Part shown: positions 1-8,745 of the stretch, in pieces
How positions within the stretch are numbered: position 1 is the stretch's first letter
Layout: each line of letters opens with the position of its first letter
Source: Geobacter sp. DSM 9736
GTDB taxonomy: Bacteria > Desulfobacterota > Desulfuromonadia > Geobacterales > Geobacteraceae
Direction of reading: 5' to 3'
Assembly (NCBI RefSeq): GCF_900187405.1
Contig: NZ_LT896716.1
Coordinates: 2,236,001-2,300,000 of the forward strand
Length of the DNA stretch: 64,000 nt
Position numbers and translations under genes: made by a program
The notes under the pieces: generated by a model
Seen by the model: the letters and a program-made list of their open reading frames with translations, nothing else
Told to the model about the DNA's origin: nothing
Databases searched by the model: none

Positions 1-49
1 CGGCTAAGGGTATGCTCTCTGTTATATGCAGCTATGACTATAGGGATGT

Positions 50-922
50 TCATGGTTGTATTAGTCTAGCTCTGATGTACATGTCTGTCTTGGACCAAAG
101 CTTTTGATTCAGATAACTTCTAAATATTCCCGTAAATTTTGTATCCCGATGTGGAAGAACAGCTTTCATCAATTCTTTAACGAAAATACAGCGGCTTTGA
201 AACCGCTGAGAATTTGGGTATGGATACTTATTGATGCTAATGATTTTGAACCCTAAGCGTACCAGAATGTCAGTCACGATCTTTTCTGAAGCAAAACTCA
301 AGTGATCAGGCAGATAGAACGGCCTGTAGTGATGTTTTGCTTGCAGATCAGCGGTGTCACCTGTTTCAATGATGATCTCGCCGTCTTTGTTGAGGCATCT
401 CTTCAGGCTTTCTATAAATTTCAGGGGGTTCGGGAGGTGAGAATATACATTAAGCAATGATATTACATCGTAGGTACCTGTATGCGTTTCTATATCGAAA
501 TAACTAACATCAAGCCCTCTTTTTCGTGCTGATTGTTGCTTCTGAACATTGGGTTCTGATCCGGTTACAATAATTGTACCCGTTGCGTAGTGTTGCAATG
601 CGGTCATAAACTCGCCATGGCCACAACCAATATCGAGCCATTTCACATTATTGCGAAAGTCATATTGATATATATCTTTTAATACCTTCAGATAATTTGG
701 AACTTTGCTGTCAGTAAACTGTCCCGTCACATCCAGCTCGACAAGTCCGGAATGTTTTCCTTGTTTATGCGCCTGGGAGATTTCAGTATCATCAGGACGT
801 TCTTTGAGGTATAGAAGCCCACATTTTCCACACTTTACTAGGGAATGCCCATTTTCCTCAGCATAAAAAGAGCGGTTCTTCGAAAAACAGTTATAGCAAG
901 TCGTTATTTGCATTGGGAACAT
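50..922 (-). CDS. SAM-dependent methyltransferase with N-terminal zinc ribbon
   Basis: The 290-residue protein is a class I methyltransferase of the kind found in sugar and polysaccharide clusters. The first 35 residues hold two CXXC pairs (C9/C12 and C31/C34) forming a likely zinc ribbon. The SAM-binding motif I (LDIGCGHGEF) lies near residues 95-105, followed by an acidic strand and a post-motif 'LNKDGEIIIETGD' typical of Methyltransf_12/13 proteins. It is the last visible gene of a minus-strand run. The first ATG (922) and a second ATG at 913 are both possible starts; neither has a strong ribosome site. The substrate, probably an activated or lipid-linked sugar, is inferred only from the neighbours. 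Confidence 0.8.
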   Translation of the reverse strand: MFPMQITTCYNCFSKNRSFYAEENGHSLVKCGKCGLLYLKERPDDTEISQAHKQGKHSGLVELDVTGQFTDSKVPNYLKVLKDIYQYDFRNNVKWLDIGCGHGEFMTALQHYATGTIIVTGSEPNVQKQQSARKRGLDVSYFDIETHTGTYDVISLLNVYSHLPNPLKFIESLKRCLNKDGEIIIETGDTADLQAKHHYRPFYLPDHLSFASEKIVTDILVRLGFKIISINKYPYPNSQRFQSRCIFVKELMKAVLPHRDTKFTGIFRSYLNQKLWSKTDMYIRARLIQP

Positions 923-972
923 GACCTTTAACAGGGCCTCTGGCAGTGGATATGATTATGTTGAGCATCACG

Positions 973-3045
973 TCAAGCCAGAAACCGTTTAATGAGGTTT
1001 TTTATTTTCAGCAGATTAGCATATAAAACAGTCAGCAAATTAATTGAGGTATCTTGGCTTGCATTGCCTGATGCGGCTCGGTTGTGATGAACAATAATAG
1101 ATGTGAATATATTTTTCAGCTTCTCTGCTTCATTCAGAATGTTGAAGTTCTCTGACACAATATTGTGCCCGGCAGTCCCCATTTTCTCCCGCAACTCTGG
1201 AGATAAAGCAAGAGATTGCATTGCTTCAGCAAACCCTGCCGAATCCTTTTCTGCAACGAGAAACCCACTTTCGCCTTCAACAATTAATTCAGGTATACCA
1301 GCATGCCGCGTAGAGACAACAGGCAGGCCTGTTACACAAGCCTCCATAATTGAAACAGGCATTCCCTCCCTGTTACCGTCCTCTCCGGTCAGAGAATGCA
1401 AAACAAAGACATCAGCACGCTTCATTTCTTCCAGAACTACGCTACTGGAGACTGCTCCAACAAAAGTTACCTTGTCAGCTATCCCCAACTCATCAGCTAA
1501 TGCCACGAGGCTCTGACGCAGAGGCCCCTCTCCTACAATCCTTAGGTGTACCTTGCAGCTCTCGGCTACTTGCTGGAATGCCCTCAGGAGATACTCATGT
1601 CCTTTCTTCTCGACTAACCGGCCGACCGATAGAAAAATCACGGTACCACTAGGTCGTCGCTCAATTTTGTTAAACCTGCTCAGGTCCATCCCATAGTGAA
1701 TGATCTCAAGTTTATCCGCTATAGCGCCGTTTGTTAGCGCCATAAAGTGGGCTTTATTGTATTCAGAAACAGTTATAAATTTGGCAGCATGTTCAACAAT
1801 GAGCTTTAGACGACGGTCAGGGTTAAATTCTCCAGCTACATCAACTTTAAAAATATCATAAGCATGAGCGGTACAACTGTAGGTAATACCAGTCAACTTC
1901 GAGACCAGCAATGCAACCAAAGCAGCTTCTGAGGCAAAGTGTGAATGAATATGTTGGATTGAATGAGTAATTACATATTCTGCTGCCAATGCAGCTTGTA
2001 CTGCCAAGGCTGGGAGAATATCATACTTACTTACCAGCCGCAGCGCTGCAAAATACAAAGAATTTATCTCACTTTTTGAGTCTGCACTTTTGTCAGAGAG
2101 ATTATATACTGGTTGTTTAAAATGTGCCATCAAGTCTTCATGACATTGTTGAGATGGGCCCAGTGAAACGGTATGAACATCAACTCCTACTTCCTGCAGT
2201 GCGAGAATCTCAGTGATAATAAAAGTTTCAGAGGGCACCGGTATGTGCAATAGAATGTAGCATATGCGCAGAGGCTTGCTGGCGGTGCCCTGAACCCCCG
2301 TAATCATCTGTCCCTCCATGAACTCATCTGGCTTCTCATCACTTTCAACAAGCTTTACGTAAAAAGGAAATAATTCCTGAGATACTTTTTCTCTTTCCTC
2401 GTCTGACATAGGTTTTCTTCTCGCCCAAAGCCCAATCATCTGCGCCAAACTTGCATTCCACCCACCTAGTGCTTTCAAGGAAATATTATAAAAACCAGAA
2501 GTTCTGAGATGCCTCTCAAGCGCAAATGGGGTGTACCTATATTCATCATTGGGCAGGTCGTGAAGTGGCCACAAAAATGGAACTGTGAAAAAAAGTTGTC
2601 CCCCAGGTTTCAAAACTCTGAATATTTCCCTCATTGTATTTTCAGGAATAGGTATATGTTCAAACAGTTCTGTTGCTATTGCACAGTCAACCGAACAGTC
2701 TTCAAGAGGCATTGTTCTCCCATCCCAGTAAAGGTCCGGTTTAGCATCTGCTTGATATCTTGGGTTCTCTATATCAAGCCCAATATAAACGTACTTATCA
2801 GGATGTTGAAGAACCAATTGCTTATAAGGCATTTTTCCACATCCAACGTCTAGGATCGTGCCTTGATATCTTCTTAAAAACTTACTTAATGCTTCAAGAA
2901 TACTTGATCTTATGAGATAAAGATCCATGTTTTCTGCTGTGAAGGAGGGCAGGAGATAGGTTCCCATTTCTGCCAACTCGGACCTAGAATGGCAGTTTTC
3001 TTCTACGTCACCGGTTTTGCCAGGTGTAGATAAATGTATAGGCAT
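973..3045 (-). CDS. Methyltransferase-glycosyltransferase (GT4) fusion protein
   Basis: This 690-residue protein joins two enzymes. Residues about 40-220 are a class I methyltransferase (motif I ILDVGCGKMPYK, later 'FRVLKPGGQLFFTVP'). Residues about 255-670 are a GT4 family glycosyltransferase: an N-terminal Rossmann half with 'HIHSHFASEAA', then 'LSVGRLVEKKGHEYLL' and the nucleotide-sugar EX7E-like element 'EGMPVSIMEACVTGLPVVST'. Fusion implies that one polypeptide adds a sugar and methylates the same or a neighbouring residue, perhaps to cap a chain, but the acceptor is unknown. The start ATG has an AAAGGTAG element upstream. No frameshift is seen in the join. Confidence 0.85.
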   Translation of the reverse strand: MPIHLSTPGKTGDVEENCHSRSELAEMGTYLLPSFTAENMDLYLIRSSILEALSKFLRRYQGTILDVGCGKMPYKQLVLQHPDKYVYIGLDIENPRYQADAKPDLYWDGRTMPLEDCSVDCAIATELFEHIPIPENTMREIFRVLKPGGQLFFTVPFLWPLHDLPNDEYRYTPFALERHLRTSGFYNISLKALGGWNASLAQMIGLWARRKPMSDEEREKVSQELFPFYVKLVESDEKPDEFMEGQMITGVQGTASKPLRICYILLHIPVPSETFIITEILALQEVGVDVHTVSLGPSQQCHEDLMAHFKQPVYNLSDKSADSKSEINSLYFAALRLVSKYDILPALAVQAALAAEYVITHSIQHIHSHFASEAALVALLVSKLTGITYSCTAHAYDIFKVDVAGEFNPDRRLKLIVEHAAKFITVSEYNKAHFMALTNGAIADKLEIIHYGMDLSRFNKIERRPSGTVIFLSVGRLVEKKGHEYLLRAFQQVAESCKVHLRIVGEGPLRQSLVALADELGIADKVTFVGAVSSSVVLEEMKRADVFVLHSLTGEDGNREGMPVSIMEACVTGLPVVSTRHAGIPELIVEGESGFLVAEKDSAGFAEAMQSLALSPELREKMGTAGHNIVSENFNILNEAEKLKNIFTSIIVHHNRAASGNASQDTSINLLTVLYANLLKIKNLIKRFLA

Positions 3046-3089
3046 GATTACTACCTTTGCTAATTAGTCATGGTTTGCCTAATAGATTG

Positions 3090-3941
3090 TTACCCTCGAC
3101 GAAAGAAAACAAGCTTGTCCTTCACAATTTTCAGCTTTTTCAGAAAGGTATTCGCTTTATTTCTCGCAGAAAGTTCCAAGAGTCTGTCTTCATACATTTT
3201 TATTCTGGCGTCAAAGTAACCTAAGCCTTTAACCATGATTTCTTCATAGTTGGCCCTATAGAACTGTTCATGGTTTTTTATGATTTCTCTAAAAAGAACC
3301 AGTCTTTTCTCATTTGCCTTACCTAGCATAGAACCAGCTGTTTTCCTGTAATATATAAGCGGTTCTTTTAACGTAACCCATTTATATCCAAGTGCAGCTA
3401 TAGTTACCCAGAAATCCCAATCTTCATAGCCACATGTTGTCATACGTTCACTATACCCCCCGCCCGCCTCCCAACACTCCTTCCGAAAAGGCGCAGCAGG
3501 ATGCATTCCGTTTCGCATCCCCAACAAATAGGGATCATATTCTGAAGTTTCCCATACAAAATTCATATCACCAAAGAGCTGGACCCATGTCATTACAAAC
3601 CCATACCGATGTTCATAGTCTTCATCAAGAATAGGTATTGTTTTTTGCAGAAATTCGGGGTGTAGTTTGTCGTCAGCATCTAAACAGACAATATATTCAC
3701 CTGTAGAAAGTCTAATTCCACTATTTCTAGCACCTCCCAAACCTTTATTTTCCTGATTGAGAATAGTAGTCTTAGGCTTAACGTAGCTTGAAAGCAACTT
3801 ATTGGTGAAATCGTCAGTAGATCCGTCGTTCACAACAATAATTTCAAAATCTTGAAAGCTTTGGCGAAGAACAGAATTAACTGCCTCATCGAGGTAATGG
3901 CCATGGTTATAACAGGGTATAATTATACTTACTTTAGGCAT
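3090..3941 (-). CDS. Glycosyltransferase family 2
   Basis: A cytoplasmic or membrane-associated GT-A glycosyltransferase of 283 residues. It opens with the classic 'VSIIIPCYNHGHYLDEAV', followed by 'VVNDGSTDD' and the metal-binding 'CLDADDKLHP' (DXD-type). The C-terminal third, with 'YEDWDFWVTIA', matches the acceptor part of O-antigen GT2 enzymes. I chose the ATG at 3941 because AAGGGAG lies just upstream and the protein then starts at the conserved strand; an in-frame ATG at 4010 would add 23 residues without family features. The donor and acceptor sugars cannot be told from sequence. Confidence 0.85.
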   Translation of the reverse strand: MPKVSIIIPCYNHGHYLDEAVNSVLRQSFQDFEIIVVNDGSTDDFTNKLLSSYVKPKTTILNQENKGLGGARNSGIRLSTGEYIVCLDADDKLHPEFLQKTIPILDEDYEHRYGFVMTWVQLFGDMNFVWETSEYDPYLLGMRNGMHPAAPFRKECWEAGGGYSERMTTCGYEDWDFWVTIAALGYKWVTLKEPLIYYRKTAGSMLGKANEKRLVLFREIIKNHEQFYRANYEEIMVKGLGYFDARIKMYEDRLLELSARNKANTFLKKLKIVKDKLVFFRRG

Positions 3942-4162
3942 ATGCTCCCTTAAAACAGTTAGGAATTTCAGCGTGTGCAGGGCTGCGCTGTTACTTGCGC
4001 GCAAGGGCAAGCTCTATCCTTATTTCCATTACTAGAAGCTGTGGTTGTATCGGCTGGCCAGGATGACAGTGGCGTCCTAGCGCTGCAGAGGTATTAAACA
4101 GTGCTTTTAAGTGCTTGCACAAATTTGATGACTAACAACAATGTATGCATTAGCAGTCGTAA

Positions 4163-4546
4163 TTACCAGAGCTTCTCAAAGTCCTTAGAGATATAAGACT
4201 TATTCCTGGAAATAAGATAAGTGTCGATATAAGTGTTGTTTTTTAGTTGCAAGAGGTCCCGATGCACTAGTCGATAGGCAAAAGCAAGCGGAGTTAAGAC
4301 TAGATAGAAAACAATGGTCAGCAAAACGGTATTATTAATAGCACCAATAGCATGAGCCGCTGCAAGCCAAAATCTACCAACCCATTCTGTCGCTCTTGTT
4401 GAAATGAGCCCTCCCCCCATCAATATCATAGGAAGAACAAGCAGCAAGGTATACCCTGTAATCAAATGTAAAATAAGAAAAAACAATGAAGCTGCAAGAA
4501 GTGCTTCAAGGCATTTACCATAGCTAAAAGGAGACTTTCTTGACAT
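4163..4546 (-). CDS. SxtJ-like membrane protein
   Basis: A 127-residue integral membrane protein with about three hydrophobic segments and a polar C-terminal tail. Its size and its position beside a carbamoyltransferase, a tiny single-span protein and an SGNH protein match the SxtJ family, named from saxitoxin clusters and common in polysaccharide loci. Its biochemical role is not established. Start 4546 is supported by AAGGGG six bases upstream; upstream in-frame ATG codons overlap the preceding small gene. I assign the family from context plus general sequence character, so the name is less certain than the gene. Confidence 0.7.
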   Translation of the reverse strand: MSRKSPFSYGKCLEALLAASLFFLILHLITGYTLLLVLPMILMGGGLISTRATEWVGRFWLAAAHAIGAINNTVLLTIVFYLVLTPLAFAYRLVHRDLLQLKNNTYIDTYLISRNKSYISKDFEKLW

Positions 4547-4563
4547 TATAAACCCCTTCTTTG

Positions 4564-4713
4564 TTAGAATATTGTATAAATAAAGGGGGCAATTGCTGAC
4601 CCAGCGGAAAGCAGGATAAGTGCTCCTACCATCAGTAGGATAAGAATTATCGGCAGAAGCCACCATTTTTTTCGCTCTTTAAGAAAACCCCATAAGTCTT
4701 TAAAAATATCCAT
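4564..4713 (-). CDS. DUF5989-like small membrane protein
   Basis: A 49-residue protein with a polar N-terminus (MDIFKDLWGFLKERKKWW) and a single long hydrophobic span, matching the DUF5989 pattern in which 'FLKERKKWWLLP' precedes one transmembrane helix. The start at 4713 has GAGGAAG four bases upstream. It lies 17 bases before the SxtJ-like gene and after the SGNH gene, all in the same direction. This family travels with NodU-type carbamoyltransferases; it may be an assembly or anchoring subunit, but no activity is known. Confidence 0.75.
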   Translation of the reverse strand: MDIFKDLWGFLKERKKWWLLPIILILLMVGALILLSAGSAIAPFIYTIF

Positions 4714-4738
4714 AGAACTTCCTCTCTCACAGCACGTT

Positions 4739-5755
4739 TTAGATTGCGTTAAGAATCTTAAGGCCATTTATTAGTTTAATAGCGTATTGTTGATTTGCTT
4801 TATAACTTGGGTGCCAGTCATGTGGTTGATTTGTATTTGCCTTGATAGACATGTCAACTGAGATGTCAATTACTGGAATTTCTTGTTGTTTGATCCTGTC
4901 GATCAAGTTCGCATTGATCCCCGTATTGCTAATTATGGCTACAACAAATTTTATGTTATTATCCTTACATATTTTATTGAATTCAGTAATAATACCCATG
5001 GTGGCTAGGCTACTTTTAAGGAAATACTTATCCTGAACAATATTTATACGGTCATCGATATAGTTTAAAAAACTAGATCTGGTCAACAATTCCAAACCCC
5101 AATATCCAATTCTTCCGTATTTAATTTCTGTTATCCCGCCATCTGTAGCTCTTACGAAAGGAATATTCCTTTCTCCTAGATATTTTCTTGACGATAGTGA
5201 TTTTCTCCATGACCTAGCAAAGGTGTTTCTTGTGTCATGAAACGGCGCATACGCAAGAACAACTATTTTTGGAATTTCTTTTTTCTGGATTGCAAGCTTT
5301 AACTGGATCAGCGATTGTAATGTGCTATATCCAGTCACTCCAAAGTTTTGCACATCATAGTTGCTAAGGTGATTTTGTACAATCCAAGGATACGTTTCAT
5401 CATCATTTAGTGAATATCCATATGTATAGCTACAACCGAAAATCCATAATTTATCTCTATTGGCAGGAACAGCGGCCTGATGCGTCCGAGTGGCCCTAAA
5501 GGAACTATGCAAATTTGTTGTCTCCACTGTGTACCCATCTGGGAATGTTACATGGAAACTCCCTGGTAAATGTGTGTAACCGAGGTATTCATGTTTTTTG
5601 AATAGCGTACCGCCGGGTGTTACATTTAATTTTCCATATGGAACATATGGTTTGATACCAAAACCACGGAATACAAGTTCTAGAAACAAGAAAATGGTGA
5701 GCACAGCTAGAGCAAGCAACACAATGTTATTTAATAATTTCCTAGACTCTATCAT
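4739..5755 (-). CDS. SGNH/GDSL-like hydrolase or acyltransferase, membrane anchored
   Basis: The 338-residue protein has an N-terminal transmembrane segment (about residues 9-29) and an SGNH-type domain. The nucleophile block is 'GCSYTYG' (residues 107-113, Ser109), a middle block has 'NFGVTGYST', and the C-terminal block is 'DWHPS' (about residues 313-317), giving the Asp/His of the catalytic set. Proteins of this form act outside the membrane on acetylated or acylated sugars, as esterases or transferases. It sits between the carbamoyltransferase and the DUF5989/SxtJ pair, which suggests that the four genes modify one sugar product. Whether it adds or removes acyl groups is unknown. Confidence 0.75.
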   Translation of the reverse strand: MIESRKLLNNIVLLALAVLTIFLFLELVFRGFGIKPYVPYGKLNVTPGGTLFKKHEYLGYTHLPGSFHVTFPDGYTVETTNLHSSFRATRTHQAAVPANRDKLWIFGCSYTYGYSLNDDETYPWIVQNHLSNYDVQNFGVTGYSTLQSLIQLKLAIQKKEIPKIVVLAYAPFHDTRNTFARSWRKSLSSRKYLGERNIPFVRATDGGITEIKYGRIGYWGLELLTRSSFLNYIDDRINIVQDKYFLKSSLATMGIITEFNKICKDNNIKFVVAIISNTGINANLIDRIKQQEIPVIDISVDMSIKANTNQPHDWHPSYKANQQYAIKLINGLKILNAI

Positions 5756-5889
5756 CTCTTCCTTCTACAGTATGTGTAAATGCCGCTTCACTATAAAGGA
5801 TCGACTTACGGGGATCTCTTTCAAAACTGCTGTGGGATTGTTTAGAAGGCGATGAATAAACATGCGCATGAACTGAATGCCATCAAGTG

Positions 5890-7776
5890 TCAATCGAGGC
5901 CATATTGTTCTCGCCAGTCACCTTGCTCTTCCCAGACTGGTTGCCGCTCTTTTGCCATAAGAAAGTTCCCGAGCACCAGATAGTCCATTTCCGTACGCAT
6001 GAAACAGATGTAGGCATCTTTGGGAGTACAGACAATGGGCTCACCGCGAACGTTAAAGCTTGTGTTTACAATAACTCCATACCCTGTTTTCTGCTTAAAT
6101 CTTTTTATCAAGCTATGATACCGAGGGTTCGTTTCATGATGCACAGTCTGCACCCTAGCCGAGAAATCGAGATGCGTGATAGAAGGGATATCGGAACGTA
6201 GGAAATAGAGCTTTTCTTTCAGAGGTAGTTGATGATAACCATTTGGTAGGGTATTGCGTCTGTCCTCTCTCACATAATCAATAAGGAGCATGTACGGAGA
6301 GAAATCACCTCTCTCAAAGTACAGAGCAGCATCTTCTGCGAGTACTGACGGAGCAAACGGACGAAATCCTTCTCGATACTTGATTTTTAGATTCAGCTTT
6401 TTCTGCATCTGAGGGCTTCGGGCATCAGCAAGAATACTCCTATTGCCCAGCGCACGTGGCCCCCATTCCATTCGTCCTTGGAACCATCCGACCACGTTCC
6501 CTGAAGCAATCAGATCAGCAACCCGATCATAAAGCGCTTCATCATCAAGTTTTTCCGCAATCGCACCGAATGACCGAATTGTCATCCCAACATCGAGTTC
6601 ATCATATTCGGGTCCCAAGTAAGCACCATTCATATGATCCATGCAGTTAGGGGGCGTTCTCTCTGCCTCAAAATAACCGTGATATGCAGCAAGCGCAGCG
6701 CCCAAAGCCCCCCCGGCGTCGCCTGCTGCAGGCTGTATCCAAAGGTCATCGATTATCCCGGCCCGCAGCAGCTTACCATTGGCTACACAATTTAGAGCTA
6801 CCCCCCCGGCCATACAGAGGTTATTGCTACCAGTTAGCCTTGTTGCCTCCTTTGCCATTCGCAGAACAGCATCCTCTATAATTTGCTGGATTGCATATGC
6901 TAGGTCGCAGCACTCTTGCGTAAGCTCTGACTCCGGCTCGCGCCTGGGAAAACCAAAAAGCTTTTCCCATTTTTCGTCATTGACCATGCTAAGCCCGACG
7001 GCATAGTTGAAATAGTCCTGGTTCAGCCATACGGAACCATCTGCCTTCATGTCAATGATATTGCCATAGATTGCATCAATGTAGCGTCGTGTACGGTCAG
7101 AAGTTGGGTCGCCATAAGGGGCAAGCCCCATCAGTTTATATTCACCGGAATTTACCTTAAACCCTGTGAAGTAGGTAAATGCAGAATATAGAAGCCCGAC
7201 CGAATGGGGAAAATGTTGTTCTTTAAGCATGGTAATTTCCCGGCCTTTACCGTGGGCAATTGTTGCTGTCGCCCATTCGCCTACACCATCAATTGTAACT
7301 ATAGCGGCCTCCCGAAAGGGAGATGGATAAAATGCGCTCGCAGCGTGGGATAGATGGTGCTCGGAAAACAGAAGCTTGACATCCTTCACAACACCTGGCT
7401 CAATTTTGGCTAAACCATCGTAGATCATTTTTTTGATGAATAGCTTTTCTTTTGCCCAAACAGGCATGGCAGCCAGGAACTGTTTGAGGCCTCTGGGGGC
7501 AAAGGCGTAATAAGTCTCTAGAATCCTTTCGAATTTCAAAAGGGGCTTATCATAGAAAACTATAGCGTCAAAATCACTTAGGAAAACCCTACGCCCCTTT
7601 TCCTGGCTCAGGAAGTCAAGGCTGGCTTTAATGGATTGCAAAGGAAAAGACGAGTCCTGTTTCTTCCGAGTTAATCGCTCTTCGTGCACAGCATAAGCTA
7701 TTCGACCATCTTCTATTACTGCAGCAGCCGAGTCATGATAATATGCCGAGATGCCTAAAATAAGTTTGTTTTTCAT
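5890..7776 (-). CDS. Carbamoyltransferase, NodU/CmcH family
   Basis: This 628-residue enzyme transfers a carbamoyl group from carbamoyl phosphate, through a carbamoyl-adenylate, to a hydroxyl of a sugar or similar acceptor. Visible family motifs are 'ISAYYHDSAAAV' at the N-terminus, the metal-binding 'SEHHLSHAASAFYPSPF', 'GLAPYG', 'GGVALNCVANG' and, in the C-terminal domain, 'WGPRALGNRSILADAR' and 'VNTSFNVRGEPI'. Length and domain order are those of complete family members. It heads the cassette followed by SGNH, DUF5989-like and SxtJ-like genes. The acceptor is probably a polysaccharide sugar, by context. Confidence 0.93.
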   Translation of the reverse strand: MKNKLILGISAYYHDSAAAVIEDGRIAYAVHEERLTRKKQDSSFPLQSIKASLDFLSQEKGRRVFLSDFDAIVFYDKPLLKFERILETYYAFAPRGLKQFLAAMPVWAKEKLFIKKMIYDGLAKIEPGVVKDVKLLFSEHHLSHAASAFYPSPFREAAIVTIDGVGEWATATIAHGKGREITMLKEQHFPHSVGLLYSAFTYFTGFKVNSGEYKLMGLAPYGDPTSDRTRRYIDAIYGNIIDMKADGSVWLNQDYFNYAVGLSMVNDEKWEKLFGFPRREPESELTQECCDLAYAIQQIIEDAVLRMAKEATRLTGSNNLCMAGGVALNCVANGKLLRAGIIDDLWIQPAAGDAGGALGAALAAYHGYFEAERTPPNCMDHMNGAYLGPEYDELDVGMTIRSFGAIAEKLDDEALYDRVADLIASGNVVGWFQGRMEWGPRALGNRSILADARSPQMQKKLNLKIKYREGFRPFAPSVLAEDAALYFERGDFSPYMLLIDYVREDRRNTLPNGYHQLPLKEKLYFLRSDIPSITHLDFSARVQTVHHETNPRYHSLIKRFKQKTGYGVIVNTSFNVRGEPIVCTPKDAYICFMRTEMDYLVLGNFLMAKERQPVWEEQGDWREQYGLD

Positions 7777-7950
7777 TGTTATATGATACTCCTATAACCA
7801 ACAACGGTTAAAGCTTTGTTAGGCCTCTGCAGCAGTATAGTTAGCAATTCCAAAATCATACGATCCTATAATAATTTTATCAGTGGCATAGCACAACACT
7901 AAACTTCTTCTGATCTTTATGATCAGCATAACGAAACCCTACGCATAACC

Positions 7951-8694
7951 TTATACGTAGCACACCGGAACAATATCAATGTGCTTCTCTTTGTTACTGT
8001 GTGACGAATGCCACTTACGTCTATCTTCATAGATGAAGAGCTGGAATTTCTCTGGAAGACTATCAGATGTGAACTGGACGACTCTGGAAAAAAAATGTGC
8101 ATACCGTTCGAAATAGTCGAGCCCCGGCGCTCGCATATGGTAATGCTCATCGGGATTTGGCTCTTGATACTCTACAGTTTCAGTAGAAATTACTGGAACT
8201 GGCAGTATAGCTAGCCCATTCGGTTTAAGGATTCTGCGTATCTCGCGGATAGCTTTTAAATCGTCGGGTACATGTTCCAACACATGAGAGGCAAACACAA
8301 AATCATACGAACCATCGGCAAACGGGAGGGCCTCAAGATCAACCTTATGATCCACACCATCCATGCACAAATCTGCCGTCTCATATCTATAAAAGATCTT
8401 AGCAAAGAAATTTTTAAGAACCCCTTCAGGAGCAAAATGCAACATTTGCATTTGTGAAACAGGCAAATCGGCCAAAACAGAGCGAACAACCAAGTATTGC
8501 AGCCTGTGTCGCTCTAATGATCCACAGCTTGGGCATCTGGCATGCTTACGAATACCAGTATCAGGCCCTATATCCTCAAAAGGCCCCTGGTAAGAACAAA
8601 TAGGACACTCGAATCTATCTTTAGACATGTTATCAAGTTTAATTATATACGACCAAATTTTACCTTTTGCAGAATAAAAAAAACTGAACGACAC
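7951..8694 (-). CDS. SAM-dependent methyltransferase with zinc-binding N-terminus, GTG start
   Basis: A 247-residue class I methyltransferase. Two CXXC pairs (C30/C33 and C54/C57) form a probable zinc knuckle; the core has 'LEALPFADGSYDFVFASHVLEH' split over two strands and 'RRILKPNGLAILPVPV'. I favour the GTG at 8694 because AGAGGG lies six bases upstream, whereas the internal ATG at 8628 has no ribosome site. It is flanked by 174 and 51 bases of AT-rich DNA with no clear features. It likely methylates a sugar or glycolipid of the cluster; the substrate is unknown. Confidence 0.8.
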   Translation of the reverse strand: MSFSFFYSAKGKIWSYIIKLDNMSKDRFECPICSYQGPFEDIGPDTGIRKHARCPSCGSLERHRLQYLVVRSVLADLPVSQMQMLHFAPEGVLKNFFAKIFYRYETADLCMDGVDHKVDLEALPFADGSYDFVFASHVLEHVPDDLKAIREIRRILKPNGLAILPVPVISTETVEYQEPNPDEHYHMRAPGLDYFERYAHFFSRVVQFTSDSLPEKFQLFIYEDRRKWHSSHSNKEKHIDIVPVCYV

Positions 8695-8745
8695 GTTAGC
8701 CCTCTATAGCCATATCTTTGTGATTGTTTGCATGAGTTTAGTGAT

